Below, in pieces: positions 8,269 to 16,999 of a DNA stretch of 64,000 nt. The position numbers were made by a program, and so were the translations under genes. Under the pieces are notes generated by a model that saw only the letters and a list, made by a program, of their open reading frames with translations, had not been told where the DNA came from and did no database searches. Each line of letters begins with the position of its first letter. Positions within the stretch are counted from its first letter, which is position 1. The stretch covers positions 1,240,001-1,304,000 of the forward strand of contig NC_007426.1 of NCBI RefSeq assembly GCF_000026045.1, given 5' to 3'. This stretch comes from Natronomonas pharaonis DSM 2160 (GTDB taxonomy: Archaea; Halobacteriota; Halobacteria; Halobacteriales; Haloarculaceae).

Positions 8269-9148
8269 CCGCTGTCACCCCCTCATCGTCAAGTGAGCCC
8301 TCCTCGGGGTCGAGGATAACCGGCGTGCCGCCGTCGGTGACGTAGACGGTCCCCTCGTCGTAGGCACGAATCTGTTCGAGTGCGAGGTTCTCTTCTGTGA
8401 GCGCCTCCTGTACCTCTCGGAGCGCGTCGGCTTCTCCCTCCGCGCGGATACGCTCGGCGTCGGCGTCACCCTGTGCTCGTGTTCGCTCGGCGTCGGCTTC
8501 CTGTTGAGCGATTTCGACCTGTTCGAGCGCCTGCTCGAACTCGGGGTCGAAGTGGATGTCCCTGACCTGCACGGACTCGATGTCGACGTAGCGCGGCGAC
8601 TGGGAGCGCAACTCATCGGCAATAATGTCGCCGAGCAGTTCACGGCCTTCGTCGGAGTTGGCTTCGGTGGCGTTCAGCGCCGATGCCTCCCTGGCGACCG
8701 TATCAACCGTTTCCGGTCTGAGCAGCCGTTGTTCGTACTGGTCGATGGTGTTCCACTCGCGGTGGAACTCGTCGGCCCCGTCCTCGTTGACGCGGTACCG
8801 AACGGTAATATCAGCGCCGACCCGCTGTTGGTCGGCCGACCGGAAGTCGACGGCGTCTTCTTCTGCGACATCGCCCTCGAACACGTCACCGCTCATCGTG
8901 TAGGTCTGTGGACGGATTTCGATATATTCAACGGAGTGATAGAACGGCACGAGCGGGAAGTGCCACCCCGGCTCGAGAACGTCACCGGTAACAGACCCCT
9001 GAACCTTCTTTACGCCGCGGTCGCCCTCGTCGACGGTCGCGACGGAAAACAGAAAGGCGATACCGACGACCAAAAGCAGCACGATGCCGGCGACCGCGGC
9101 TGCCTGTAGCCGCGGCCCAAACTGTTCTTGCAGGATGTCATCTGCCAT
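8261..9148 (-). CDS. SPFH/prohibitin-family membrane protein
   Basis: 295 residues. One N-terminal transmembrane helix (about 15-37) is followed by a prohibitin/stomatin domain (about 38-215). Next comes an Ala/Glu/Arg-rich coiled coil (about 210-265) with the family-typical QQEADAERTRAQGDADAERIRAEGEA heptads. SPFH proteins form large ring-like membrane assemblies and often hold proteases such as FtsH. It is followed by an overlapping gene for a 54-residue membrane protein. No protease gene adjoins. Confidence 0.88.
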   Translation of the reverse strand: MADDILQEQFGPRLQAAAVAGIVLLLVVGIAFLFSVATVDEGDRGVKKVQGSVTGDVLEPGWHFPLVPFYHSVEYIEIRPQTYTMSGDVFEGDVAEEDAVDFRSADQQRVGADITVRYRVNEDGADEFHREWNTIDQYEQRLLRPETVDTVAREASALNATEANSDEGRELLGDIIADELRSQSPRYVDIESVQVRDIHFDPEFEQALEQVEIAQQEADAERTRAQGDADAERIRAEGEADALREVQEALTEENLALEQIRAYDEGTVYVTDGGTPVILDPEEGSLDDEGVTADD

Positions 9149-9272
9149 AGCCTACTGCCGGTTTCACTGACAGCACACCAAAACATACCGATTACCCAAA
9201 ATCTCGTTGTAGCTTCTGATGCGGAGGCTGCGACCGGAACTTTCAGGCTGCCGGCGGTCTTCGGGTCCAGCA

Positions 9273-9674
9273 ATGACGCTCGTCGTCGCGCCGGTGCGGT
9301 ATCCGCTGTCGCCGAACTCGAAGGTGACATTACAGACTGCCATTCAGGTCGCTGACGACCACGATGCCGACCTCACAGTGCTGCATGTCAACCTATACCA
9401 GAATGACCGACGAGTGACACGTACGGAGCTCAAAAACGCGGTCGAAGCAGAGCTCGGTACCGTCGACCGTGCCCGCTATGTCGTTCGTCCGGGCTTTCTG
9501 GTTGAGGAGACGATTCTCGACGAAGTTGCCGCCGAGGACGCGGACTACGTCGTTATCGGGGAAAACCAGACCAGCCGGTGGCGGCGGTTGGTCAGCCGGC
9601 TCGTCGACGACCCGAACATCGAGCAGTTCCTGCGGAACGAACTCGACTGTGAAGTCATCACGGCGGCTCCGTAA
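9273..9674 (+). CDS. Universal stress protein (UspA family)
   Basis: 133 residues from the ATG at 9273; a longer frame from 9219 adds residues unlike the family. The strand MTLVVAPVRYPLS starts the Rossmann-like fold. The usual ATP loop (G2xG9xGS/T) is not clear: the region reads GENQTSRWRRLVSRLVDD. It may therefore belong to the non-nucleotide-binding subgroup. It converges with the MscS gene, with stop codons adjacent. Confidence 0.8.
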   Translation: MTLVVAPVRYPLSPNSKVTLQTAIQVADDHDADLTVLHVNLYQNDRRVTRTELKNAVEAELGTVDRARYVVRPGFLVEETILDEVAAEDADYVVIGENQTSRWRRLVSRLVDDPNIEQFLRNELDCEVITAAP

Positions 9675-10709
9675 TTAGCGACTCCCGCCCGCGTCGTCTG
9701 TAGGTTCTGTCTCCGTCCCCGGCTCCGACGCTGGGGCCTCCTGCTCTTCGTTTCTCGTCGTCGCGCCGCCTTGCCGTGCGGCCGCTTGTTGCCCTCGACG
9801 GCGGATGGCAGTCTGCAGTTCGCCGCTGGTGTCGTCGAAGACCAGATGGGAGTGGGGATACGGAATCTCGATGTCGTGGTCGTCGAATCGCTCCCAGACG
9901 TTTGTCAGCACCGCCGACCGAACCGTCGCCTGTGTGTACGGCTCCCGGACCCAAAACCGGAGTCTGAGCGCCACTTCGCTGTCGCCGAACTCCAGAATAT
10001 GGACGACGGGAGCGGCCGGATATCTGGCGCTGCCGATGCGGATGTCCGGGCCACCTTTGATGACGCCATCGACATCACGGGCTGCTGCCCGGAGCTGTTC
10101 GCGCGCGGTTTCGATGTCGCTTTCGTACGTGACGCCGACATCGGCGGTCAGCCGAACGCGTGCGTCTTCAGCGGAGTAGTTGATGACATCCCGTTCGCGC
10201 ATCGACCCGTTCGGGAGCACGATAAACGTGTTATCGAGAGTGAAAACCTTCGTATAAAACAGCGTGATATCCTCGACAAAACCCTTGGTGTCTGTATCTT
10301 CGAGCTCTATCATATCGCCGATTTCATAGGGCTGCTCGGAGAGGATGAAGACCCCATTTATCAAGTTCCCGATAATAGGGGCGAGAATAATCCCTGCGAC
10401 TGCCGAGAAGACACCCACCGAGAGGACAACGTTACCGAGCCCGATACCAAAAAACCCCAGAGCGGTCATCACAGCGACGAAGACGATAACCGCCTGGATG
10501 CTCCGCAAAACGGTCTGTCCAACCGATGGTCGCTCGAACCGCCGGGCGATACGGCGCGCCAGAAGCCGGCGGGCAAATTGCGAGAGATAGTAAGCGACGG
10601 TAAGGAAGACGACGGCCATTACAAGCCGGTAGGCCCACAGCGGGATGGTCTCCGGCAGCCATCCCGGACGGGGCAGACCTTGCTGGAGCGCCGTCGTCGT
10701 CGGGTCCAT
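9675..10709 (-). CDS. MscS-family mechanosensitive channel
   Basis: 344 residues from the ATG at 10,709 (MDPTTTALQQ). The frame extends upstream but the extra 27 residues are Arg-rich and unlike the family. It has transmembrane segments at about 22-45, 70-95 and 100-125. The pore helix and beta domain follow (LGNVVLSVGVFSAVAGIILAP, then QPYEIGDMIELEDTDTKGFVEDI), and a mixed C-terminal domain comes after. A Glu/Thr-rich disordered tail ends the protein. These channels release solutes during hypo-osmotic shock, a clear need in a halophile. Confidence 0.9.
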   Translation of the reverse strand: MDPTTTALQQGLPRPGWLPETIPLWAYRLVMAVVFLTVAYYLSQFARRLLARRIARRFERPSVGQTVLRSIQAVIVFVAVMTALGFFGIGLGNVVLSVGVFSAVAGIILAPIIGNLINGVFILSEQPYEIGDMIELEDTDTKGFVEDITLFYTKVFTLDNTFIVLPNGSMRERDVINYSAEDARVRLTADVGVTYESDIETAREQLRAAARDVDGVIKGGPDIRIGSARYPAAPVVHILEFGDSEVALRLRFWVREPYTQATVRSAVLTNVWERFDDHDIEIPYPHSHLVFDDTSGELQTAIRRRGQQAAARQGGATTRNEEQEAPASEPGTETEPTDDAGGSR

Positions 10710-10819
10710 ACCGGCCCGTCGTCGCCGGCCGGAAAAAGCGTTCCCCTGCAGATTCGGTCGCTCAAAGCGCCGTTGTAGTCTCGGAAGCACTCATATGCTT
10801 TTGGCGCGACCGTCCGGGT

Positions 10820-11134
10820 ATGCAGACCGTCTCAACCGAAACCGTCCCCGGCCACGAAACCGTCGAAGCGCTCGGCATCGCCCGTGGTAACACTGTCGAG
10901 GCAAGAAACGTTGGCCGCGACATCACACAGAGCATTCGCAACATCACCGGCGGCGAGCTGAAGGCCTACTCCGAACTGCTCTCGAAGGCCCGTGACGAAG
11001 CGCTGTCGCGGATGGAAGCCGATGCGGAAGAAATGGGCGCTGATGCGGTAGTCAACGTCCGCCTCGAAACGTCGAAGGTCACCGACGGTGGGTCGGAGGT
11101 AATCGCCTACGGAACCGCTGTGCGGCTCCGATAG
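10820..11134 (+). CDS. YbjQ/UPF0145-type heavy-metal-binding-like protein
   Basis: 104 residues, full family length. It shows the typical order TVPGHETVEALGIARGNTVEARNVGRD, a central helix (AYSELLSKARDEALSRM), and the strand pattern GADAVVNVRLETS. Family members form pentamers; the annotation 'heavy-metal-binding' is historical and the function is unproven. A single-gene unit pointing toward the ycaO gene. Confidence 0.87.
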   Translation: MQTVSTETVPGHETVEALGIARGNTVEARNVGRDITQSIRNITGGELKAYSELLSKARDEALSRMEADAEEMGADAVVNVRLETSKVTDGGSEVIAYGTAVRLR

Positions 11135-11155
11135 CCGGCGGCGGGCGTTTTGGGC

Positions 11156-12979
11156 CTATGGATACGGGTGGTACGGCCTATCAAGCTGCGGTTCGAAGCC
11201 GAGTTCCGCTGGAACACGTCGGGCGCGGTCGCCGAAGTAGGCGTCGCCGGTAAACAGCGGCTGAGCACTCGGGACAACCACGCGAACGGCTTCAAAGCCG
11301 AGCATTTCGATGTCCCGCGGCGTCAGGCGTGCGCCGTAGGCATCGAGGCCGGCCGCCGACACACGGTCGACAAGCGCCGTGAGTTCTGCTTTTCCGGATG
11401 GCCGCTCCGCAGGGCCGACGCTCTCGGCCGGTATTGTCGTCTCGGCATCGACGAACGCTCGCGCCGCCTCCGGGAATGCCGCGTAGTCGCCGATAGCGCC
11501 CGATTCGCTTTCCGCCTGTGTTCTCCCCATCCGACGGAGTTCGAGCCAGTTTTGTAGCGCTTCTTCGAGCGCGCCGCGGGCTGCCGCCGCCGGGTCAAGG
11601 TCGGCCGCCGAGCCGGCCGCAAACCGCGGCCACTCGCCCTCCCGGTGGACACAGACGGCGACAACAGGCACATCGACATCCTGCGTCAAAAGCAGCGCCG
11701 TCGCCGAGAGCCCTTCGCTCCCCGCTCGGGCGGCCAACGTCCGGTATCCTTCGTCCTCGACGGCCAGCGCCATCGGGTCGTCGGTCGAGTACCACGATAC
11801 CATCGCAGCGTCACGTTCGATAACCTCGTAGAGCCCCGAGCACAACGCCTCGACGGTTCCGTTGCCGAGGCCAAGCCCGGTCGTGATGGCGGGACGAATA
11901 CGGGTTTCCGGCGGCGGAAAGACGACCAGTTCCGACGGAATAGCCGTCCGTTCGCCGGTTTCGAGATGTTCAGCCGGATACCAGTAGGCGACCTCGCCGG
12001 GCGGTTCGGGCGCGACGAACGCGTCTGCCGGCACCCGCCGGTCGGGGTCGACAAGCAGGCGGTCAGTCGAGTAGACGGCCGCGCTGTACCGTTCGAGCCC
12101 TTCGCCGAGGGCTTTCATAAACGCCGGGTCCCACGACAGGCCGACGCCGGCCGCGTGGTCCGGCGCGTCCGCGTCGGAGAACGGCGTCGCCGCGAGGGAT
12201 GCGAGATAATACGGCACCGGGAACGATTCGGCTTCGCCGACCGAGGTGATGGGACCGACACGCTCGTCGAAGGCCCCCTCGGCTAACGACAGGGATTCAT
12301 CGAGCGTACGGTCGGCATGGGTCAACTCCAGTTGTCGGCCAGCCCGAGACCCGCATGAACAGCCGGGGACGGGAAGGACCTGTCTGGCGGCGTGTGGCAC
12401 CTCAATGACGCCGCCAAGCAACTGGGACTCCTCGCCGGCGACCAGCCGGGCGACCTCGCGGCCGGCGACAGCGCCGGCAAAGCGGGCTGTGGCGCGGTCG
12501 GTGTCCCCGTCGTCGGTGTCGGGCGCTGTCGCTGCGACACGTGTGCGGAGACATTCATAACAAGCCGTTCCCGGAGCAGCGCCGGAGACAGCAGCCTCAA
12601 CGCCGGCGACCGCCTGACCGCCGATGCCACCGACCTCGATGCAGACGAGCGGTGTCGATGTTTCGCTCGCTGTGGTGGCCGCCCGCTCGAAGCCGCCGGT
12701 GCCAACGTCGCCAGATACAACGGCGATGTCGACGTCGCCGAGGGCGGCAGGGTCGACAGCGACAGTATCGGCCGCGCTATCGTCAAGCGCCGCCCGGACG
12801 GCTTCGGTCGCCGGAGCGTCGCCGGCGATGCCAACCGTCGTCACGACACCACCATCCGCGGTGGCAGCCGAAGTGTAGATTCCATACTCGCGTATCGACG
12901 CATGTGGCGATAAAAGCGGCGCACGCAGGCTGACAAAAGCAGCGGCGCTGTGCCGTAACGGAATGGGAGGAAGGAGCAC
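11156..12979 (-). CDS. YcaO-domain protein with fused N-terminal partner-like region
   Basis: 607 residues. The N-terminal 200 or so resemble the E1-like/cyclodehydratase partner of azoline-forming systems, including CxxC pairs CYECL and CSCGS. The C-terminal 400 form the YcaO ATP-dependent backbone-modifying domain (GLSWDPAFMKALGEGLERYSA, then EALCSGLYEVIERDAAMVSWY). The chain ends in a proline-rich PYHPYP, like the PxPxP tail that YcaO cyclodehydratases need for activity. No precursor peptide, dehydrogenase or TfuA gene is nearby. The target may thus be a cellular protein, as with methanogen YcaO-TfuA. The GTG start at 12,979 is uncertain; the conserved part begins near residue 28. A tbsP-like gene lies 33 bp upstream on the same strand. 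Confidence 0.85.
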   Translation of the reverse strand: MLLPPIPLRHSAAAFVSLRAPLLSPHASIREYGIYTSAATADGGVVTTVGIAGDAPATEAVRAALDDSAADTVAVDPAALGDVDIAVVSGDVGTGGFERAATTASETSTPLVCIEVGGIGGQAVAGVEAAVSGAAPGTACYECLRTRVAATAPDTDDGDTDRATARFAGAVAGREVARLVAGEESQLLGGVIEVPHAARQVLPVPGCSCGSRAGRQLELTHADRTLDESLSLAEGAFDERVGPITSVGEAESFPVPYYLASLAATPFSDADAPDHAAGVGLSWDPAFMKALGEGLERYSAAVYSTDRLLVDPDRRVPADAFVAPEPPGEVAYWYPAEHLETGERTAIPSELVVFPPPETRIRPAITTGLGLGNGTVEALCSGLYEVIERDAAMVSWYSTDDPMALAVEDEGYRTLAARAGSEGLSATALLLTQDVDVPVVAVCVHREGEWPRFAAGSAADLDPAAAARGALEEALQNWLELRRMGRTQAESESGAIGDYAAFPEAARAFVDAETTIPAESVGPAERPSGKAELTALVDRVSAAGLDAYGARLTPRDIEMLGFEAVRVVVPSAQPLFTGDAYFGDRARRVPAELGFEPQLDRPYHPYP

Positions 12980-13012
12980 AAAGCGGGGAGCGAACCGGGG
13001 ACCGGACGGCGG

Positions 13013-13819
13013 CTATTCGAGCATCGACTGTGTAGACTCCACGAGCGACCCGATGTCGGCACCGCGGAGGTTGTCGTCGCCGAGTTTGAGGCGGAGACGC
13101 GGTCGCCCGACATCGATGGGGACCTTCTCCGTGCCGAGGATACCGTTGTCTTCCATGCGGGTCTTTGTCCGCGAGAACGTCGCCTTGGAGGCGATACCGA
13201 CATCCTCGCCCCACTTGGAGATGTCGTACAGCAGGTCCTCGTTTTTGGCCGCAACGAGCAGCGAAATCGTCACCTCATCGAGCCCCTCGCCGTCACCGCG
13301 GGCGGTTTCGAGCGCATCGAGAACGGCGTCGAAATTCTCGCGCGTCGACTCGCCGAGTTCGTCGGTCAGCGTCTCTCGAACGCGAATCAGCGACGGCGTT
13401 CGGAGGTTGAAGTTCTCGGCGTCGGCCCACTCGCCGGTGATTCGCTGGTATGCGCTATCGATGAACGCCTCGTCGTCGGTCGTCAGACCGGCGACTTGGT
13501 CGTCTCCTCTGACGACGGCGACGACTGCGTCCGCAGTCACAAGAAGCGAGTTCGCGGCGGCGTCGTTGACGCGGATTTCCAATCGGTCTGCCTCGATGTG
13601 GTCGGCCGCTCGGCTGGCGACGAGGAAATCGTCGAGAACGTCTTTCAACGTCTCGGAGTCGGCGAACAGGCAGACCGGAGGTGACTCGGCATCAAGCGTT
13701 TCGACGAGCGACTCGATGGCCTCGGCGTCCGGATTGATAACGAATAGTTCATCGTCTGCGGCGTCGAGCGCCGCTTCGAGTACGTCTCCCATGGTTCGCT
13801 CCAATAGGTTTGATTTCAT
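13013..13819 (-). CDS. tbsP: TbsP-type transcriptional regulator (DUF5821)
   Basis: 268 residues. An N-terminal alpha/beta sensor-like region (SNLLERTMGDVLEAALDAADDELFVINPD) is followed by a winged-helix DNA-binding part near residues 165-245 (YDISKWGEDVGIASKATFSRTKTRMED, then GRPRLRLKLG). The overall pattern matches the haloarchaeal regulator TbsP, reported in Haloferax to act with TrmB on glycolytic/gluconeogenic genes. The assignment rests on memory of family signatures. A TATA-like tract on the minus strand (about 13,846-13,853) and a palindrome at 13,885-13,906 lie upstream. It is followed after 33 bp by the ycaO gene. Confidence 0.7.
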   Translation of the reverse strand: MKSNLLERTMGDVLEAALDAADDELFVINPDAEAIESLVETLDAESPPVCLFADSETLKDVLDDFLVASRAADHIEADRLEIRVNDAAANSLLVTADAVVAVVRGDDQVAGLTTDDEAFIDSAYQRITGEWADAENFNLRTPSLIRVRETLTDELGESTRENFDAVLDALETARGDGEGLDEVTISLLVAAKNEDLLYDISKWGEDVGIASKATFSRTKTRMEDNGILGTEKVPIDVGRPRLRLKLGDDNLRGADIGSLVESTQSMLE

Positions 13820-14375
13820 CCGTCCAACAACTAGTATGGTCTGATAGATACTTAATATTAGCGTAAAAGTCGAAGCAATCCTTACCGGTTACAAATAAAT
13901 AACCGGCTAATACCAGAAGCTAATATATGTACGCAAACTTCAGTTCGTGTTCCCGCTAGATTTCGAAGGGCCTAGAGCTTTTAAAACAGCGTCCCAGTTG
14001 ACAGCGATCTGTTTCGTCGGCCACTTGTTTCGTGTGCTGCTGCATACGGATTCGCTTCGCTACTAATAACAGATACTTTACATTTCGCGAAAATAATAAA
14101 CTGCTTTTTACTAACCCGATTATCAAAATCCCATTAATGGCAATCAATATTAGATATATTTTTCATATTCGTTCTTTTACTACTTGTAAAGCAAAAGCAT
14201 ATCAATACTATTCCAATATTAGATTCTCCTGAACCCTTGTTCAAAAATATAATCTGACTTGGTATATATGAATTCTGACTTTTCTGTCTGAGGGATGTCA
14301 TGGGCGGCGAATCCAATGGACACCTCCTGTTGCCGCAGACAGCGGTGTGTTTATTTCCCGGGGATTGGTAGCCGC
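13820..14375. other. AT-rich spacer between tbsP-like and thiolase genes
   Basis: About 555 bp without a convincing gene and much richer in A+T than the rest of the window, especially 14,040-14,280. Short frames here have lysine/isoleucine-rich composition quite unlike neighbouring acidic proteins, so I do not call them. It holds the tbsP promoter, the palindrome at 13,885-13,906, and a TATA-like tttatttc (14,350-14,357) before the thiolase gene. No origin-recognition box or insertion-sequence end is recognised. It may be a decayed mobile element or a long regulatory spacer. Confidence 0.6.
13885..13906. promoter_or_regulatory. Perfect 7-bp inverted repeat upstream of tbsP
   Basis: Arms ccggtta (13,885-13,891) and taaccgg (13,900-13,906) flank an 8-bp AT-only-like spacer, about 66 bp before the tbsP start and some 30 bp upstream of its likely TATA box. 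Two-fold symmetry at this distance suits a regulator-binding site. It does not match the TrmB motif. Confidence 0.4.
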
Positions 14376-14381
14376 ATGCGT

Positions 14382-15563
14382 ATGCCAGACGCTTACCTAG
14401 TCGGTGCTGGACAATCCGACTACGGTGCTTTCCCGGACGAAAGCTATCGGTCGCTGTTTCGGACCGCCTTCGAGGCCGCCGCAGAGAGCGTTCCGGAAGG
14501 ATTCGACAAGGACGCCGTCGACGAAGCGTTCATCGGCACGCTCGGCGTCGGTGGCCGACAACTCGGCCTTTCCGGCCCGGCCGTGACCGAACACGTCGGT
14601 CTCGACGGCGTCCCCTGTACGCGCGTCGAAAACGCCTGTGCAGCGAGCGGGTTCGCCGTCAGACAAGCCGTACAGGCTGTCAAGTCGGGGATGGCCGATG
14701 TCGTCCTCGCCGGCGGCTTCGAGGTAATGAGCGATATGAGCTCCGACGCGACGAAGTACTGGCTCGGCGTTTCGGGGGAAACGGAGTGGGAGCGGCTCTC
14801 CGGAACGACGTTTTCCGGGGTGTACGCACAGATGGCAAGCGCACATATGGACCGATACGGGACCACCGGCGAGCAGCTCTCCCGGGTGGCGGTCAAAAAC
14901 CACGCGAACGGCGCGAAAAACCCCCACGCACAGCTCGGGTTCGAATGTTCACTCGATGATGCACAGTCCGCACCGATGGTGGCTGACCCGTTGAACCTCT
15001 ATCACTGCTGTCCGACCTCCGACGGCGCGGCCTGTGCGCTCGTCGTTAGCGAGGCTGTCGTTGACGACTACACCGACGACCCGATTCGGGTCGCCGGCGT
15101 CGGGGCCGGCAGCGACAACGTCGGGCTGTTCGACCGGGAGACGTACACTGCCGTTCCGGCGAGCCAGCGTGCCGCCGAGCGTGCCTACGAGATGGCCGGC
15201 ATCGAACCCACGGACCTCGATTTCGCGGAGGTCCACGACTGCTTTGCCATCGCGGAGCTCCTCGCCTACGAGGACCTCGGCTTCTGCGAGCGCGGCGAGT
15301 CTGGCAGCTTCATCGAGTCAGGCGCGACGGAGCTCGACGGTGAGCTTCCGGTCAACACCTCCGGCGGGCTGAAATCGAAGGGCCATCCCATCGGCGCGAC
15401 CGGTGCCGGACAGGTCGTCGAGGCGTTCAAACAGCTCTCCGGGAAAGCTGGTGACCGACAGGTCGACTCGCCGCACCGTGGGCTCACGCACAACGTCGGC
15501 GGCAGCGGCGGTGCCGCCATCGTCCACGTCTTCGAGAAGGAACAGGAGGTGAGCGCCCCATGA
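14382..15563 (+). CDS. Thiolase-family enzyme (SCP2/acetoacetyl-CoA thiolase type)
   Basis: 393 residues from ATG 14,382; an ATG at 14,376 is equally possible. The upstream frame to 14,295 has unrelated Cys/Arg-rich residues and a TATA-like box. The catalytic Cys86 lies in VENACAASG. The other active-site motifs HDCFAIAE, KGHPIGATG and HNVGGSGGAA are present. The gene overlaps the next by ATGA, and that gene is an HMG-CoA-synthase-like protein fused to DUF35. In archaea such a trio forms a complex that channels acetoacetyl-CoA to HMG-CoA. Here it might act in mevalonate synthesis or in acyl-CoA breakdown. Confidence 0.9.
   Translation: MPDAYLVGAGQSDYGAFPDESYRSLFRTAFEAAAESVPEGFDKDAVDEAFIGTLGVGGRQLGLSGPAVTEHVGLDGVPCTRVENACAASGFAVRQAVQAVKSGMADVVLAGGFEVMSDMSSDATKYWLGVSGETEWERLSGTTFSGVYAQMASAHMDRYGTTGEQLSRVAVKNHANGAKNPHAQLGFECSLDDAQSAPMVADPLNLYHCCPTSDGAACALVVSEAVVDDYTDDPIRVAGVGAGSDNVGLFDRETYTAVPASQRAAERAYEMAGIEPTDLDFAEVHDCFAIAELLAYEDLGFCERGESGSFIESGATELDGELPVNTSGGLKSKGHPIGATGAGQVVEAFKQLSGKAGDRQVDSPHRGLTHNVGGSGGAAIVHVFEKEQEVSAP
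15545..15552 (+). promoter_or_regulatory. Strong Shine-Dalgarno before the HMGS-like gene
   Basis: ggaggtga, a full anti-Shine-Dalgarno match, lies 7 bases before the ATG at 15,560 and inside the end of the thiolase gene. It supports that start and coupled translation of the pair. Confidence 0.75.
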
Positions 15564-16990
15564 CAGGCATCGCCGGTGTCGGCGCGTACGCGCCGCGGTT
15601 CCGGATTACCGCTGCGGCGTTCGAGGACGCTTGGGGGCGGTTCGAGGCGGCTGGCGTCGAGGAGAAAGCCGTCCCCGCCGCCGACGAGGACGCGCTGACG
15701 ATGGGCTATGAGGCAGCCACGCGCGCACTCGACGCCGCGGCTGTCGACGCCACCGACATCGACTGGCTCGGCGTTGCTTCCTCCCGGCCGCCGATAGCGG
15801 AGGAAGACGTTTCTGCGCGGCTCGGTGCGATGCTGGGCCTTTCCGACGCCGCCACCCGACACGTCTTTACGGGAAGCACTCGGGCCGGGACTCGTGCCCT
15901 GTGGGCCTGTCTGGACGCTGTCGACGCAGGCACGGCGACCGGTCTTGTCGTGGCCGCAGACTGCCCTGCAGGCACACCCGACGACGGGATTGACCACGCC
16001 GCTGGAGCGGGAGCCGCCGCATTCGTCGTCGGCCCGGACGGCGGGGCGAGAATTGTCGACCGCGCGGAATATGCCGCCCCGTACCCGGGGACCCGCTTCC
16101 GAAGGACGGGAGAGGCGGAGACCCGCGGGCTCGGTATTACCGAGTACGACCGGCAAGCGTTCACCGAAGCCGTCGGCGCGGCGGCTGACCGTCTTGACGC
16201 GATAGACGACCCTGCGGCCGCAGCCATACAGGCACCCGACGGAAAGCTCCCGTACCGTGCGGCAGGGGCGGCCGGCGTCGACGCCGAGACGATTCAAGCC
16301 GCGAGCACTGTCCACGAACTCGGCGACCTCGGGGCCGCAAGCGTTCCCGTCTCGCTCGCGAAGGGCCTCGCGGACGGCCGCGAGTCGCTGCTGGCGGTTT
16401 CCTACGGCAGTGGAGCCGGAGCCGACGCGTTCGCGGTCGCCGCCGATGGTGACGTGCCGACCCGGATGGCGCTTGACGGCGACGCGTCGCTTTCGTATGC
16501 CGAGTACCTCCGTCAGCGAGGTGTCGTGACCGCCGGCCCGCCGTCGGGGGGCGGTGCCTACGTCAGCGTCCCCTCGTGGCGGCGGTCGCTGCCACAGCGG
16601 TACCGGCTCGTCGCCGGCCGGTGTGCCGAGTGCGGGGCGCTCTCGTTCCCGCCGGAGGGGGCCTGCGATGACTGCAACGGGCTGGTTGCGTACGACCCCG
16701 TCGAACTTTCCGGCGAGGGAACCATCGAAGCGGTGACGACGATTTCACAGGGCGGGGCTCCCCCCGAATTCGCCGAACAGCAGGACCGTGCGGGCGACTA
16801 CGCCGCTGCAGTCGTCGCCTTGGACGCCCCGTCGGGCGCACGTTCGGTCAGTGTTCCCGCGATGGGTACCGACGCCGCCCCCGCCGATTTCGATGTCGGC
16901 GACCGTGTCGAGACGACGGTTCGACGCATCTACACACAGGAAGGAGTCACCAGATACGGGTTCAAAGTTCGGCCGATGGCCGACAAGTAA
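15560..16990 (+). CDS. HMG-CoA-synthase-like protein fused to DUF35 zinc-ribbon/OB domain
   Basis: 476 residues. Residues 1-320 have the archaeal HMG-CoA synthase/KAS III fold (MTGIAGVGAYAPRFRI, then GAGAAAFVVG). Residues about 340-476 are a DUF35 domain with a zinc ribbon (CAECGALSFPPEGACDDC) and an OB fold. In archaea these are usually separate proteins of a thiolase-HMGS-DUF35 complex. The acylation cysteine expected in the ACKAGT motif is replaced: the segment reads GSTRAGT with Thr107 at that place. Canonical condensation is therefore doubtful, and it may work as a scaffold or acyl carrier for the upstream thiolase. The upstream gene overlaps by 4 bp. Confidence 0.85.
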   Translation: MTGIAGVGAYAPRFRITAAAFEDAWGRFEAAGVEEKAVPAADEDALTMGYEAATRALDAAAVDATDIDWLGVASSRPPIAEEDVSARLGAMLGLSDAATRHVFTGSTRAGTRALWACLDAVDAGTATGLVVAADCPAGTPDDGIDHAAGAGAAAFVVGPDGGARIVDRAEYAAPYPGTRFRRTGEAETRGLGITEYDRQAFTEAVGAAADRLDAIDDPAAAAIQAPDGKLPYRAAGAAGVDAETIQAASTVHELGDLGAASVPVSLAKGLADGRESLLAVSYGSGAGADAFAVAADGDVPTRMALDGDASLSYAEYLRQRGVVTAGPPSGGGAYVSVPSWRRSLPQRYRLVAGRCAECGALSFPPEGACDDCNGLVAYDPVELSGEGTIEAVTTISQGGAPPEFAEQQDRAGDYAAAVVALDAPSGARSVSVPAMGTDAAPADFDVGDRVETTVRRIYTQEGVTRYGFKVRPMADK

Positions 16991-16999
16991 GCGACGACG

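Noticed and set aside
13885-13906. TrmB operator at the palindrome
   Set aside because: The arms do not match the TACT/GAGTA-type TrmB motif, so the site is left unassigned.
13956-14316. Short overlapping frames in the AT-rich spacer
   Set aside because: They are Ile/Lys/Ser-rich, unlike the acidic proteome, and end at chance stops; no start signals support them.
14295-14381. Longer start for the thiolase (29 extra residues)
   Set aside because: The extra residues are Cys/Arg-rich and include the likely TATA-like element; the conserved fold begins at MPDAYLVG.
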